DNA of 32,766 bases from CAZCZZ01 sp964503335 (GCA_964503335.1 CAZCZZ010000047.1:1-32766), one strand, 5' to 3'; counted from the first letter of the stretch, positions 21,600-30,296 are shown. Numbers and translations are program-made. Notes: generated from the letters alone by a model not told the origin.

Positions 21600-21672
21600 G
21601 TAGGGCGAACCGTCCCGGTGAGCCGTCGGAAGATTGGCGGGACACGGCTCGGCAGGGACGCCTCGCCCTACC
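21600..21672. repeat. Palindromic intergenic repeat, GTAGGGCGAA family (copy 2)
   Basis: Starts GTAGGGCGAACCGTCCCGG and ends in the complementary CCTCGCCCTAC arm. Its first 26 bases equal the reverse complement of the end of the copy at 289-356, so the two copies lie in opposite orientation. It fills the gap between the convergent ends of the exported-protein gene and coaBC. Confidence 0.8.
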
Positions 21673-21674
21673 CT

Positions 21675-22907
21675 TTACTCCTTAAGCGCGTGGGCAGCTT
21701 CGGCCAGAATCCGGCGGGCGCAGGTTCGCTTGTCGAGTTTGCCCCACTCATCCACGGAGCCGGCATTCCCGTTCGCGGCATGGATGAACGTATAGGTGCC
21801 TGATTCGCCGCCGAGCGCATCAAGGGCATTGAGCACGATGCCGTCGAGCTGCTTCTTCTTCAGCTTTTCCTGCGCGAGCTTTACGCCGTTGTGTGTCTGC
21901 AGTGCGAATCCGATCGCCACTTGGCCGGGCCGCTTCTTCGCGTTCAACGTGGCAGACACATCGGGCGTGGCCTCGAGCTTGATGGTCAGCTCGCCGGACT
22001 TTTTCGGAAGCTTCTCCGCGTGGTACTCGACCGGCTTGTAGTCCGCCACCGCGGCGGCGTAGATGACCACGTCCGCTCCGGCGTAGAGTTTCTGCGACGC
22101 CTTCAGCATGTCCTGGGCGCTGACTACGGGATGAATACGGATTCCCGCGCCGCGCGGCAGGTTGTTGTCGGCCACCGGGCCCGAAACGAAATCGACATCG
22201 GCGCCCGCGGCGCTGGCTTCCTCGGCGAGGGCCTTGCCCATCTTGCCCGTGCTGGGGTTCCCGATGTAGCGAACCGGATCGAGGTGTTCGCGGGTCGGCC
22301 CGGAGATCACCAGGACGCGCTTGTTCTTCAGCGCGGATTCCGTTCGGCCGAGGGCCTCGACGGCTTCGACGATCTGCTGGGGCTCGGACATGCGTCCCTC
22401 ACCCTCCATGCCACAGGCGAGGATGCCGGCGTTCGGACCGATACGGATCCAACCCATCTTCTCCATCGCCGCGACATTCTCCTGGACGACAGGTTGATTC
22501 CACATCTCCACGTTCATTGCGGGACAGAAAACGCGGCGACAGGTGGAGCGGAGCGACAGCGCGCTGGTTGAAACCACGTCGTCCCCGAGTCCCCGCGCGA
22601 TGCGGGCGATCATGTTCGCTGTCGCGGGGAGCAGCAGGAACACATCGGCGCGCGTGGCCGGATAGAGATGGGGATAGAGTTCATCGCCGGCGCGGCCGGA
22701 CGGATCGGGAAACATCTCCGTGAGCACGGGATTCCCGGTGACAGCGGAGAAGGTCAGCGGCGTAACGAAGCGCTGCGCAGAGGCGGACATCGCGACGTGG
22801 ACCTCAAATCCACTTTTCTTCAGGCGGCTCAAGGTGTCCACCGCCTTGTAGGCGGCTACTCCGCCGCAAATTCCCGCGAGGAGGACCGGAGAGGATGCAG
22901 TTTTCAC
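21675..22907 (-). CDS. coaBC: Bifunctional phosphopantothenoylcysteine decarboxylase / phosphopantothenate-cysteine ligase
   Basis: Two steps of coenzyme A synthesis: joining cysteine to 4'-phosphopantothenate and decarboxylating the product. The 410-residue protein is of normal length. The CoaC flavoprotein half has the flavin-site GICGGVAAYKA (12-22), the active His (about 80), LPATANMIAR (93-102), CPAMNVEMW (128-136) and the substrate flap GILACGMEGEGRM (161-173) with its active Cys165. The CoaB half begins near 195 with VLVISGPTREHLDPVRYIGN, then STGKMGKALAEEA, and later KLPKKSGELTIKLEATPD with the Lys-x-Lys-Lys motif. The start is GTG with AAGGAA upstream. A distant upstream gene on the same strand encodes a secreted protein, so shared transcription is uncertain. 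Confidence 0.96.
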   Translation of the reverse strand: MKTASSPVLLAGICGGVAAYKAVDTLSRLKKSGFEVHVAMSASAQRFVTPLTFSAVTGNPVLTEMFPDPSGRAGDELYPHLYPATRADVFLLLPATANMIARIARGLGDDVVSTSALSLRSTCRRVFCPAMNVEMWNQPVVQENVAAMEKMGWIRIGPNAGILACGMEGEGRMSEPQQIVEAVEALGRTESALKNKRVLVISGPTREHLDPVRYIGNPSTGKMGKALAEEASAAGADVDFVSGPVADNNLPRGAGIRIHPVVSAQDMLKASQKLYAGADVVIYAAAVADYKPVEYHAEKLPKKSGELTIKLEATPDVSATLNAKKRPGQVAIGFALQTHNGVKLAQEKLKKKQLDGIVLNALDALGGESGTYTFIHAANGNAGSVDEWGKLDKRTCARRILAEAAHALKE

Positions 22908-23019
22908 GACATAATTCCTTCACGTGCGCCTGCGCGCATGGCGGGCGCGATCAATCTGATAGTTGAACACCAATGCCGACCGGGAGGCAAGGTGGCAGTG
23001 CTCGCGTCCGGGTCGGTCC

Positions 23020-23898
23020 CTATTCGACCAGCAGAACGCGGAAATGGCCGATGGGGAAGGATAGCCCGTTGGTTACGATTGTCGAAGCGAGGGGTCCCGT
23101 AGCAGACACCACCCCGTTGATGTTTGTGAAGACGACGTTGGTGGATGCCAGGTCGTTGGCCGTGAACTGGAGCTGGTAGTCCTTGCCGTCCACGGAATCC
23201 CACTGGACCATCAGGTCGCCGGCGCTTTGAGGAAACAGCTGGACGAGGGCGAGGTATGACAAGGCGTTAGTGATGCCGGTTCCCGCGCGGAATTCATTGC
23301 CGTCGCTGACCCCATCCCCGTCGGTGTCCGGGTCGGCACCATTTGATCCTACGCTCTTTTCCCAGGAGTTGTTCAACCCGTCGCCATCGGGGTCCGAAGG
23401 ATCCAGGGGATTGCTCGTCTGGTCGATGTGCGCGATGAACGGGTCGGGGAAGTTGGGGTTTACATTGAACACCTGCGAGTCGGCGTAGAACGATGCGCTC
23501 GGCAGTGCGTCCCTGTTGAAGACGCGCGCAAAGATCTGTCCGACCGGATACTTGGGAATCGACGCGCCGAACTGACCCGTCTGGCCGAGGCACACATCGA
23601 TGCCCTTCCCGATTCCCGTGGTGAAGATGATCTCGTTGTTGCTGTTTGTCGGCATGCCGTTGGTGCCCGGCACATCGATGACACCATTTGCCGTGCGCAG
23701 GATGAATACCAATTCAGATGGCGCGAACGTGTGACCGCACGTTTCCGCGGCCTCCACGACACCCTTGAGCATGGATCCATATTCGTCGACTACGGCATCC
23801 GCCGTGCCCACGGTAAGCGATGACCATTGCGCCCGCGCATCGACGCAGGCGAAGCAAGCGGCGAAAAGCCCCAGGAGCATGCAACGAACATGTCTCAT
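23020..23898 (-). CDS. Secreted protein with thrombospondin-type-3-like calcium loops
   Basis: A 292-residue exported protein: MRHVRCMLLGLFAACFACVDARA is a signal peptide, then QWSSLTVGTADAVVDEYGS. The middle shows a FINT-type beta domain of unknown family (VFILRTANGVIDVPGTNG and IFTTGIGKGIDVCLGQTG). Residues about 160-205 carry DPSDPDGDGLNN and DPDTDGDGVSDGNEF, the acidic calcium loops common in secreted proteins of this group. The C-terminal beta domain (MVQWDSVDGKDYQLQFTAND onwards) resembles the FEVQRTTNL part of the protein at 13565. A GGAGG site precedes the ATG, and the ATGA overlap with the PEP-CTERM gene suggests that the two are made together. Function unknown. Confidence 0.8.
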   Translation of the reverse strand: MRHVRCMLLGLFAACFACVDARAQWSSLTVGTADAVVDEYGSMLKGVVEAAETCGHTFAPSELVFILRTANGVIDVPGTNGMPTNSNNEIIFTTGIGKGIDVCLGQTGQFGASIPKYPVGQIFARVFNRDALPSASFYADSQVFNVNPNFPDPFIAHIDQTSNPLDPSDPDGDGLNNSWEKSVGSNGADPDTDGDGVSDGNEFRAGTGITNALSYLALVQLFPQSAGDLMVQWDSVDGKDYQLQFTANDLASTNVVFTNINGVVSATGPLASTIVTNGLSFPIGHFRVLLVE

Positions 23899-24578
23899 GC
23901 CGGTGTCCTCCGGGTGTCACCCTTTGTCTTTCCGGGTTGCCGACCCTTGAAGCTGGCCCTCATGGCCCAAGCCATGCCCGTAACCAGAACGATCAGGTTT
24001 GCCGTGCTCGGCTCCGGAATCGCGATGAAGTTGTTGTAGTTGGAGGCCACGAGGAGGTTGGTTGAGAAATCAACCGAGTTAACGCCGAGGGTCGGGGGAA
24101 ACGGAAGAAAGTGATTCGACGACTGGCCCCAGTAGACCATCCCGGTGATCGGAGTCGCATTCGTCCACTCAAAGAACCGGATATAGACGTAACTAATCTG
24201 GTCCGAATCGTATTGAATCGTGGTGAAGAAGGTTCCGTTGCTTGTGACGTTGTCGCCGATACGAACCATGCCGAGCACGACGTCGTCACCGGTTGCCGAG
24301 CCGGCGACGAGATTCGTACCAAAGCTCTGCATGGGATCTATTGTGGAATTGCCGCTACCGTAGATGTACACGATCGATCCGTTCGCGAGCGGAGTCACAC
24401 CGTCATTCTGGTAAATCGCCGAAGTCACCATGGCATCAAGGTCCACCAGTGCAGCGCTGGCCGCAAAAATGCCGCCGACCGCCATCATCAGGCAAAGCCA
24501 GAAGATGCGCCAACGCCTATGCGCCTGCGATTCATTCTTAAGATGTTCCTCTGACACGAAGTCCCCCTGAACCACCAC
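23895..24578 (-). CDS. PEP-CTERM sorted exported protein
   Basis: About 220 residues. The start is uncertain: GTG codons at 24578, 24575 and 24557 are in frame, the last with GGGGGA just upstream. An N-terminal hydrophobic helix (IFWLCLMMAVGGIFAASAAL) is followed by a small beta-rich exported domain (VDLDAMVTSAIYQNDGVTPL, VYIYGSG, YWGQSSNHFLPFPPTLGV). The C-terminus has the tripartite PEP-CTERM signal: IPEPST, a short membrane helix (ANLIVLVTGMAWAM) and a basic tail (RASFKGRQPGK). Such proteins are recognised by an exosortase (EpsH-type) outside this window and are linked with exopolysaccharide. Its stop overlaps the ATG of the calcium-loop gene, suggesting a two-gene unit. Confidence 0.82.
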   Translation of the reverse strand: MVVQGDFVSEEHLKNESQAHRRWRIFWLCLMMAVGGIFAASAALVDLDAMVTSAIYQNDGVTPLANGSIVYIYGSGNSTIDPMQSFGTNLVAGSATGDDVVLGMVRIGDNVTSNGTFFTTIQYDSDQISYVYIRFFEWTNATPITGMVYWGQSSNHFLPFPPTLGVNSVDFSTNLLVASNYNNFIAIPEPSTANLIVLVTGMAWAMRASFKGRQPGKTKGDTRRTPA

Positions 24579-24833
24579 TACTTCATCACACTACAAGAAT
24601 ACGCCACTGCGGTGCCCCTGTTTACGACACACACAAACCCCGCTTGTAGGGCGTACCGTCCGCAAGCGATTGCGGTCCACACTTAGCCGTATTCCCCCTT
24701 ATCCATAGCCAACATCAAGGCTTCCGTCAATTCGCATCACCCGCAAGCCGCCGCATCCTGCAGCGGGGATTTCCCACTTGACCCACCCCAATTCCCGTAT
24801 ACTATCCCGCATTTGACAATCTGGTCGCCGACA
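24579..24833. other. Divergent intergenic region between the PEP-CTERM gene and nusA
   Basis: No gene is visible. It contains a short degenerate relative of the GTAGGGCGAA repeat at 24646-24675 with a perfect hairpin (CCGCAA at 24660-24665, GCGA loop, TTGCGG at 24670-24675). TTGACC at 24778-24783 and TATACT at 24798-24803 look like promoter boxes for nusA, but the spacer is only 14 bases, so the pairing is weak. Confidence 0.4.
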
Positions 24834-24858
24834 AGAGTGGGTGTCCGCCCACTCTTTT
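24834..24858 (+). terminator. Terminator-like hairpin in the nusA leader (possible attenuator)
   Basis: AGAGTGGG (24834-24841) pairs perfectly with CCCACTCT (24848-24855) around a TGTCCG loop, followed by TTTT. It lies 36 bases before the nusA ATG. A comparable AGAGTGGG..CCCACTCTTTT hairpin precedes rimP-nusA in many bacteria as I recall. Since NusA promotes termination at such hairpins, feedback control is a fair inference. The T-tract is short. Confidence 0.6.
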
Positions 24859-24893
24859 GCGTCTAAAGCGCCGGTGCTCAGGGGGATAAGCCT

Positions 24894-26159
24894 ATGAACA
24901 ACGAATTGCTGGCAGTACTCGACTACATGGAGCGGGAGCGGGGCATTGATCGCGAAACGCTGATCAAGGCCGTCGAATCCGCCCTAATGAGCGCTGCAAA
25001 GAAGGGCGTCAGCCCTTTCAAGGAAATCCGCGTCGAAATCGACCGCAAATCCTGCGATATTCGCGCATTTGCGAAGATGCAAGTCGTTGAGCGCGTTACG
25101 CTGGCACACGAGCAGGCCACCCTGCCGAGTGTCCAGAAGGCCCATCCCCAAGCGAAGGTTGGCGACGTGGTCGAAATCGAGGTGCCGGCCAAGGAGTTTG
25201 GCCGCATCGCGGCGCAGACCGCCAAGCAGGCGATCCTTCACAAGATCCGCCAGGCCGAAAAGGACAAGGTTTTCGACGAGTACAAGGACCGCGTGGGCGA
25301 CATCCTGAGCGGCGCCGTCCGCCGTTTCGAGCGAAGCGATGTGGTCATCGATCTCGGCCGCGCCGAGGCAATACTCCCCGCAAAGGAACGGGTTCCGACG
25401 GAGGAATACCAGATCGGCGATCGCGTTCGCGCGCTCCTGATGAACATCCAGAACGGACAAAACGGCGCCGAGCTTGTGCTGTCGCGCAGTCACCCCGACT
25501 TCGTGAAGCGCCTCTTTGAGCTCGAGGTGTCCGAAATCGCGGACAAGACCGTCGAGATCAAGGGCATCGCCCGCGAAGCCGGCTACCGGAGCAAGGTCGC
25601 TGTCATATCCAACGACGCCAAGGTGGATCCCGTGGGCGCTTGCGTGGGCATGCGGGGCATGCGCGTGAAGAACATCGTTCGCGAGTTGTCGGGCGAGAAG
25701 ATCGACATCGTCCGCTGGAGCGACGACGTGAAGACCTTTGTCACAAACGCCCTCGCCCCCGCGACGCTCATGCGCGTTGAGGCCGACGAAGGCGCCCACA
25801 CCATTTCGGTCACCGTCGCCGCCGACCAGCTTTCGCTCGCCATCGGCAAGAAGGGCCAGAATGCCCGGCTTACCGCCAAGCTGACGGGCTGGAAGATCGA
25901 CATCCACAAGGACGAGGCCGACCTCGGTTTTGAGGAGAAGGTCGCGCTCGCCATTTCAAACCTCGCGAGCATCGAGGGCATCGGCAAGGAACGCGCTGAG
26001 AAGCTCGTCCAGGCCGGATTCCTCACCGTTGAAGGTATACTCGCCGCGGATCTGAGCGATCTGGAGGCGGTTGAAGGTCTCGACGCGGAGGCGGCCGGCA
26101 AGGTGCGCGCTGCTGCAGAGGCGGCGTCCGAAGCCCAGCAGGTCAAAGAACAATCATGA
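24894..26159 (+). CDS. nusA: Transcription termination/antitermination factor NusA
   Basis: RNA polymerase-associated factor that controls pausing, termination and antitermination. The 421-residue protein has the NusA N-terminal domain (MNNELLAVLDYMERERGIDR onward), an S1 domain near 135-200 (GDILSGAVRRFERSDVVIDL, GRAEAILPAKE) and a KH region. The KH region includes REAGYRSKVAVISNDAKVDP, VGACVGMRGMRVKNIV, ELSGEKIDIVRW and the second-KH LSLAIGKKGQNARLTAKLTG near 315. A C-terminal helix-hairpin-helix-like part follows (ASIEGIGKERAEKL). It is shorter than E. coli NusA. GGGGGATAAG precedes the ATG. Unusually rimP, the common first gene of this operon, is absent; a PEP-CTERM gene lies upstream on the other strand. 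The stop overlaps the infB start (ATGA). Confidence 0.96.
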   Translation: MNNELLAVLDYMERERGIDRETLIKAVESALMSAAKKGVSPFKEIRVEIDRKSCDIRAFAKMQVVERVTLAHEQATLPSVQKAHPQAKVGDVVEIEVPAKEFGRIAAQTAKQAILHKIRQAEKDKVFDEYKDRVGDILSGAVRRFERSDVVIDLGRAEAILPAKERVPTEEYQIGDRVRALLMNIQNGQNGAELVLSRSHPDFVKRLFELEVSEIADKTVEIKGIAREAGYRSKVAVISNDAKVDPVGACVGMRGMRVKNIVRELSGEKIDIVRWSDDVKTFVTNALAPATLMRVEADEGAHTISVTVAADQLSLAIGKKGQNARLTAKLTGWKIDIHKDEADLGFEEKVALAISNLASIEGIGKERAEKLVQAGFLTVEGILAADLSDLEAVEGLDAEAAGKVRAAAEAASEAQQVKEQS

Positions 26160-28192
26160 GACTTCACGAACTCGCAAAAGAATACAATTTGCAGAGCAAG
26201 GACCTGCTGGAAAAGGTGCAGGACCTGAGGGACGCCAACAAGACGGCGTCGAGCTCTCTTACGGTTGACCAGATCAAGCAGACGCGGCTCATCATGGGTC
26301 CGCCGCCGGGTTCGACTCCGGCCGCGCCCCCCGTAGTCGAGACCCCGCCTGCGCCGGTCGCGCCGCCGCCGCCCGTGGCCGCGGCACCCGTGGAACCGCC
26401 CAAACCCGCCGTTCCCGAGAAGCGTGTCGTCACCATCAAGAACCCGATCATCGTTCGCGAGTTCGCGGAAAGCCTTGGCTTGAAGCCGAACCAGGTCATC
26501 ACCGACCTGATGCGCATGAACGTCTTCGCATCGATCAACCAGAAGATCGACCTGAAGATCGCGCAACAGATCGCGGCCCGTCACAACGCGACGGTGGAAT
26601 TCGAAAAGAAGGCCCCGCCGCCCAAGCCCGAGGTGAAGGCTGCGCCGCCCAAGCCGGCTCCCGAACCCATCCAGCTCAAGAACCGCGCGCCGGTTGTCAC
26701 ATTCATGGGACACGTCGACCACGGCAAAACCTCGCTGCTCGACAAGATTCGCAATGCGAAAGTCGCGGCGGGCGAAGCCGGCGGCATCACGCAGCACATC
26801 GGCGCGTACACGATCACCGTCAACAACAAGAAGATCACATTCCTCGACACCCCGGGCCACGAGGCCTTCACCGCGATGCGCGCACGCGGCGCAACGATCA
26901 CGGATATCGTGGTCCTCGTCGTGGACGGCGTCGACGGCATCATGCCGCAGACCAAGGAAGCCGTTCAGCACGCGAAGGCGGCGAATGTCACCCTGATGGT
27001 GGCGGTGAACAAGATGGACCTTCGCGCGGCGAATCTCGACCGCGTAAAGCAACAGCTCCAGCAGTTGGGACTCAGCCCGGAAGATTGGGGCGGCGAAACC
27101 GTCGTCTGTCCCGTCAGCGCCATCACCGGTGCCGGCGTGGATCAGCTTCTCGAAATGATTCTGCTACAGGCCGAAGTTCTGGAACTCAAGGCCACGGATC
27201 GCGGCCCCGCCAAGGGCTATGTGATCGAGGCGCAGCGCGAATCCGGACGCGGACCGACCGCGACGCTTCTGATTCGGAATGGAAGCCTCAACGTGGGCGA
27301 TCCCGTGCTTTGCGGTCCGTATTGGGGTCGCGTCAAAGCCCTCATCGACTACAAGGGCGAGAAAGTGAAGTCCGCCGGTCCGTCTGACGCCGTGAAGTGC
27401 CTCGGCTTGTCCGAGGTCCCGGAAGCCGGATGGGAATTTGAGGTCTGCGCCAGCGATCGCGAGGCGCGCGATATCTCCGAAGCCCGTCTCGCCGAACAGC
27501 GCGAGCGCGACCTCTCGGATTCCTCACAGAAACGCATCTCGCTGGAAGACCTCCTCAAGCCCACGGTCGGGCCGGAGAAGAAGGAACTCAACATCGTGCT
27601 GAAGGCCGATACGCAGGGTTCCCTTGAGGCCATTCAACACGCCCTCGGCGGCATCAAGAGCGAGAAGGTCACGCTGAAGATCATCTATACCGGCATCGGA
27701 ACCATCACGGCCAATGACGCCCTGCTGGCCCGCGCCTCGAGCGCGATCATCGTCGGCTTCAACGTGAGCAAGGAGCCGAGCGTCGGAAGCGTGGCCAAGC
27801 GCGAGAGCGTCGAGATCCGCCTCTACACGATCATCTATGAGCTGATCGACGAGCTTCGCGACGCGATGCTCGGATTGCTGGATCCCGTCATCCGCGAAAA
27901 CGTCATCGGCCACGCCGAGGTTCGCCAGGTGTTCGATCTCAGCAAGCGCGGCAGCGTCGCCGGTTGCATCGTCACGGATGGCCGCGTCACATCGCGCTCG
28001 CGCGCCCGTGTCCGCCGCAAGGGCGAAGTGCTCTTCGTGGGCAACGTCGGTTCGCTCAAGCGGTTCCAGAACGATGCGTCCGAAGTCCGCGAAGGCCAGG
28101 AGTGCGGCATCCGCGTCGATAACTTTGGTTCATTCCAGCCCGGTGACATCATCGAGCTTTACGAGGTCGAGAAGATCGCGCAGCAGCTGTAA
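26156..28192 (+). CDS. infB: Translation initiation factor IF-2
   Basis: GTPase that brings initiator tRNA to the 30S subunit and promotes subunit joining. The 678-residue protein has a first IF2 N-terminal domain (residues 1-40, MRLHELAKEYNLQSKDLLEK), a Pro/Ala/Val-rich linker (about 50-85), and a second such domain (VREFAESLGLKPNQVITDLM, about 100-120). The G domain follows: G1 MGHVDHGKTSLL (184-195), G2 in GGITQHIGAY, G3 DTPGHEAF, G4 NKMD and G5 SAITGAG. Domains II to IV follow, with LKADTQGSLEAI in domain III and EVRQVFDLSKRGSVAGC in domain IV. It is shorter than E. coli IF-2 because of the N-terminal linker. It overlaps nusA by four bases. Confidence 0.98.
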   Translation: MRLHELAKEYNLQSKDLLEKVQDLRDANKTASSSLTVDQIKQTRLIMGPPPGSTPAAPPVVETPPAPVAPPPPVAAAPVEPPKPAVPEKRVVTIKNPIIVREFAESLGLKPNQVITDLMRMNVFASINQKIDLKIAQQIAARHNATVEFEKKAPPPKPEVKAAPPKPAPEPIQLKNRAPVVTFMGHVDHGKTSLLDKIRNAKVAAGEAGGITQHIGAYTITVNNKKITFLDTPGHEAFTAMRARGATITDIVVLVVDGVDGIMPQTKEAVQHAKAANVTLMVAVNKMDLRAANLDRVKQQLQQLGLSPEDWGGETVVCPVSAITGAGVDQLLEMILLQAEVLELKATDRGPAKGYVIEAQRESGRGPTATLLIRNGSLNVGDPVLCGPYWGRVKALIDYKGEKVKSAGPSDAVKCLGLSEVPEAGWEFEVCASDREARDISEARLAEQRERDLSDSSQKRISLEDLLKPTVGPEKKELNIVLKADTQGSLEAIQHALGGIKSEKVTLKIIYTGIGTITANDALLARASSAIIVGFNVSKEPSVGSVAKRESVEIRLYTIIYELIDELRDAMLGLLDPVIRENVIGHAEVRQVFDLSKRGSVAGCIVTDGRVTSRSRARVRRKGEVLFVGNVGSLKRFQNDASEVREGQECGIRVDNFGSFQPGDIIELYEVEKIAQQL

Positions 28193-28233
28193 GCGGGCAG
28201 TCGATTGGACTGCGTCGCGGGAGAATAGGAACC

Positions 28234-28626
28234 ATGCCGAGCCAGCGTCTTCTTCGCATCAACGAACTCATCAAGCAGGAAGTCGCCGGCTTCGTGTATC
28301 GCACGATGAACGAGGAGAATTTCGACATCTCCGCCGTCACCGTCACGCGCGTCGTCACCAGCAGCGACCTGCGCCAGGCCCGTGTGCTTGTATCCATCCG
28401 CGGCGACACCGAACGCCAGGAGAAGATGATCCGCCAGCTTATGCATCACCGGAAGGATTTCCAGGATGTCATCGCGCGGCACATCAAGATGAAGTACACG
28501 CCGCATATCCAGTTTGAGCTGGATCCCTCGATTGCCGAGGGCGATAACGTGCTTGGAATCATCGCGGACATGGAGTCGGAGCATCCGGAATGGAAAGACG
28601 AGAAGCCGGAGCCCGATGAGTCCTAG
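28234..28626 (+). CDS. rbfA: Ribosome-binding factor A
   Basis: Assists 16S rRNA maturation by binding the 30S subunit. The 130-residue protein has the KH-like RbfA fold: RINELIKQEVAGFVYRTMNE (about 7-26), ISAVTVTRVVTSSDLRQARVLVSI with the usual T-x-V-x-x-x-x-D-L-x-x-A-x-V pattern, and IKMKYTPHIQFELDPSIAEGD near the C-terminus, followed by an acidic tail (EWKDEKPEPDES). GGAGAATAGGAACC precedes the ATG. The gene follows infB by 41 bases and overlaps truB by 11 bases, so expression is probably coupled. Confidence 0.96.
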   Translation: MPSQRLLRINELIKQEVAGFVYRTMNEENFDISAVTVTRVVTSSDLRQARVLVSIRGDTERQEKMIRQLMHHRKDFQDVIARHIKMKYTPHIQFELDPSIAEGDNVLGIIADMESEHPEWKDEKPEPDES

Positions 28627-29365
28627 ATTTCAATCCCATCGCCCTGCCCTCGATCCCTGGGACGGCATCCTGCTCGTCGACAAGCCCTCGGGTCCCACGT
28701 CGCACGACATCGTCGACCGGATTCGCCGGCACTTCCGCTTCAAGAAAGTCGGCCACGGCGGAACCCTCGACCCGATGGCCACGGGACTTCTCATCATGCT
28801 GCTCGGCCGTGGCACGAAGATCTCCAACCAGATCATGGGTTCCGACAAGACCTATGAAGGCACCATGTTTCTCGGCGCGTCCACGGACACCCAGGATTGC
28901 GACGGCGTCGTCACGTTTGAAGGCGACGCCTCCGGCGTCACACGCGAGCGGCTGGAAGAGGAGATGAAGAAGTGGATCGGCGATGTTCAACAGATTCCGC
29001 CGATGGTATCGGCGATCAAGAAGGACGGCGTGCCGCTCTATAAACTGGCCCGCAAGGGACAGGAGATCGAACGCGAGCCGCGCCTGCTTCACATCTACGA
29101 GTTTCGCATCCTGGACTTCGCGCTGCCACGCGTGACATTCCGCCTCCGCTGCACCAAGGGAACTTACGTCCGGACGCTGTGTGCCGACATCGGTGCCGCG
29201 CTGGGCTGTGGCGGTCACCTGCAGAAACTTCGCAGGACGATGTCCGGCAATTTCGATGTCGCGAACGCCATAACGATGGTCGATTTGCTGGAACTGAATG
29301 CCGACTCCCTGATTCCAAGGATTATTCCCCTCTCTGACTTCCGGCCGCAGCAGCCGCCCGCGTGA
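28616..29365 (+). CDS. truB: tRNA pseudouridine(55) synthase
   Basis: Makes pseudouridine at position 55 in the T-loop of tRNA. The start ATG at 28616 lies inside the end of rbfA; a longer frame from 28514 would overlap rbfA fully and its extra residues are not TruB-like, so I reject it. The 249-residue protein shows WDGILLVDKPSGPTSHDIVD (about 14-33), the catalytic motif KVGHGGTLDPMATGLL with its active Asp, GSDKTYEGTMFLG, the PPMVSAIKKDGVPLYKLAR segment and KGTYVRTLCADIGAALGCGG. The usual C-terminal PUA domain is minimal or absent. It overlaps ribF in TGATG, keeping the operon compact. Confidence 0.97.
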   Translation: MSPRFQSHRPALDPWDGILLVDKPSGPTSHDIVDRIRRHFRFKKVGHGGTLDPMATGLLIMLLGRGTKISNQIMGSDKTYEGTMFLGASTDTQDCDGVVTFEGDASGVTRERLEEEMKKWIGDVQQIPPMVSAIKKDGVPLYKLARKGQEIEREPRLLHIYEFRILDFALPRVTFRLRCTKGTYVRTLCADIGAALGCGGHLQKLRRTMSGNFDVANAITMVDLLELNADSLIPRIIPLSDFRPQQPPA

Positions 29366-30288
29366 TGCGCACGCTCCACACACTGCAGGAACTCTCCTCG
29401 GTCTCCCGCCCGCTCGTCCTCGCAGCGGGCACGTTCGACGGCGTTCACACCGGCCATGCATCCGTGATCGATCGCGCCCGCCGGGCTGCGGCGGCGATGA
29501 ACGGGGAGACGTGGGTGCTCACCTTCGACCCCCACCCGTTGAAGATCCTGCACCCCGCTTCTGCTCCCGGGCTTCTGACCTCCACGCCGCACAAGGTGCA
29601 ATTGCTGGCGGCTCTCTCGGTCGATGGGTGTCTCGTCCTTCCCTTTACGCCCGAACTCGCCCGGGTCGAACCCGAGGAGTTTATCGATCAGCTCTGCGAT
29701 GCCGCGCCTTCGTTGAAGGCCATCGTGATCGGAGCCAACTGGACCTTCGGCAGAAAGGCCCGCGGGGATGTGATGCTTTTGAGATCGCTCGCCACCGCGC
29801 ACGGCTTCGACGTTCACGTCGCTTCCGACGCGACGTGGAAGAATGAACCCGTGTCGAGTACGCGCATCCGCCGCGCTGTTTCCTACGGACACTTTGATGA
29901 AGTGGAGGCCATGCTCGGCCGCTCGTTCAGCATGTTGGGCACCGTCGTCCACGGGAAGAAGCTCGGACGCGAACTCGGCTTCCCGACTGCCAACCTCGAC
30001 CCTCACAACGAAGTGCACCCTCCGGCCGGCATCTATGCGGTCCGCGCCCGCATCGGCGGCTCATTGCATCCCGCGGCCGCGTATCTCGGTGGACGCCGCA
30101 CGGAACACCAGTCCGGCGTCGTGGAAGTCTTCATTATGGACTTCGCAGGCGATCTGTATGGTCGCGACATCGAGATCATCTTCGTCAAGAAGCTGCGCGA
30201 CGACCATGCGTTCCCCGACCATGCCGCACTCGCGCTGCAGATTGGCAGGGATGTGGAACACGCCCGCCAGGTCCTTGGCGCGAAGTAG
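29365..30288 (+). CDS. ribF: Bifunctional riboflavin kinase / FAD synthetase
   Basis: Converts riboflavin to FMN and then FAD. The FAD synthetase half begins with LAAGTFDGVHTGHASVID (about 20-37), containing the HxGH nucleotidyltransferase motif, followed by TFDPHPLKIL and the SSTRIRRAV motif (about 169-177). The riboflavin kinase half starts with HGKKLGRELGFPTANL (about 195-210), where the PTAN motif binds metal and ATP, then PPAGIYAVRARIG and EVFIMDFAGDLYGRDIEIIF. It ends FPDHAALALQIGRDV. I use the ATG at 29365 (307 residues); a GTG three bases upstream would add one residue. It closes the nusA-infB-rbfA-truB-ribF run and meets the convergent phhA gene eight bases later, with no terminator visible. 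Confidence 0.97.
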   Translation: MRTLHTLQELSSVSRPLVLAAGTFDGVHTGHASVIDRARRAAAAMNGETWVLTFDPHPLKILHPASAPGLLTSTPHKVQLLAALSVDGCLVLPFTPELARVEPEEFIDQLCDAAPSLKAIVIGANWTFGRKARGDVMLLRSLATAHGFDVHVASDATWKNEPVSSTRIRRAVSYGHFDEVEAMLGRSFSMLGTVVHGKKLGRELGFPTANLDPHNEVHPPAGIYAVRARIGGSLHPAAAYLGGRRTEHQSGVVEVFIMDFAGDLYGRDIEIIFVKKLRDDHAFPDHAALALQIGRDVEHARQVLGAK

Positions 30289-30296
30289 TCGCGACG

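Noticed and set aside
25583..27052. 489-codon frame on the minus strand
   Set aside because: Antisense to nusA and infB, both certain.
30289..30296. Terminator between ribF and phhA
   Set aside because: Only eight bases separate the convergent stops and no hairpin is visible.
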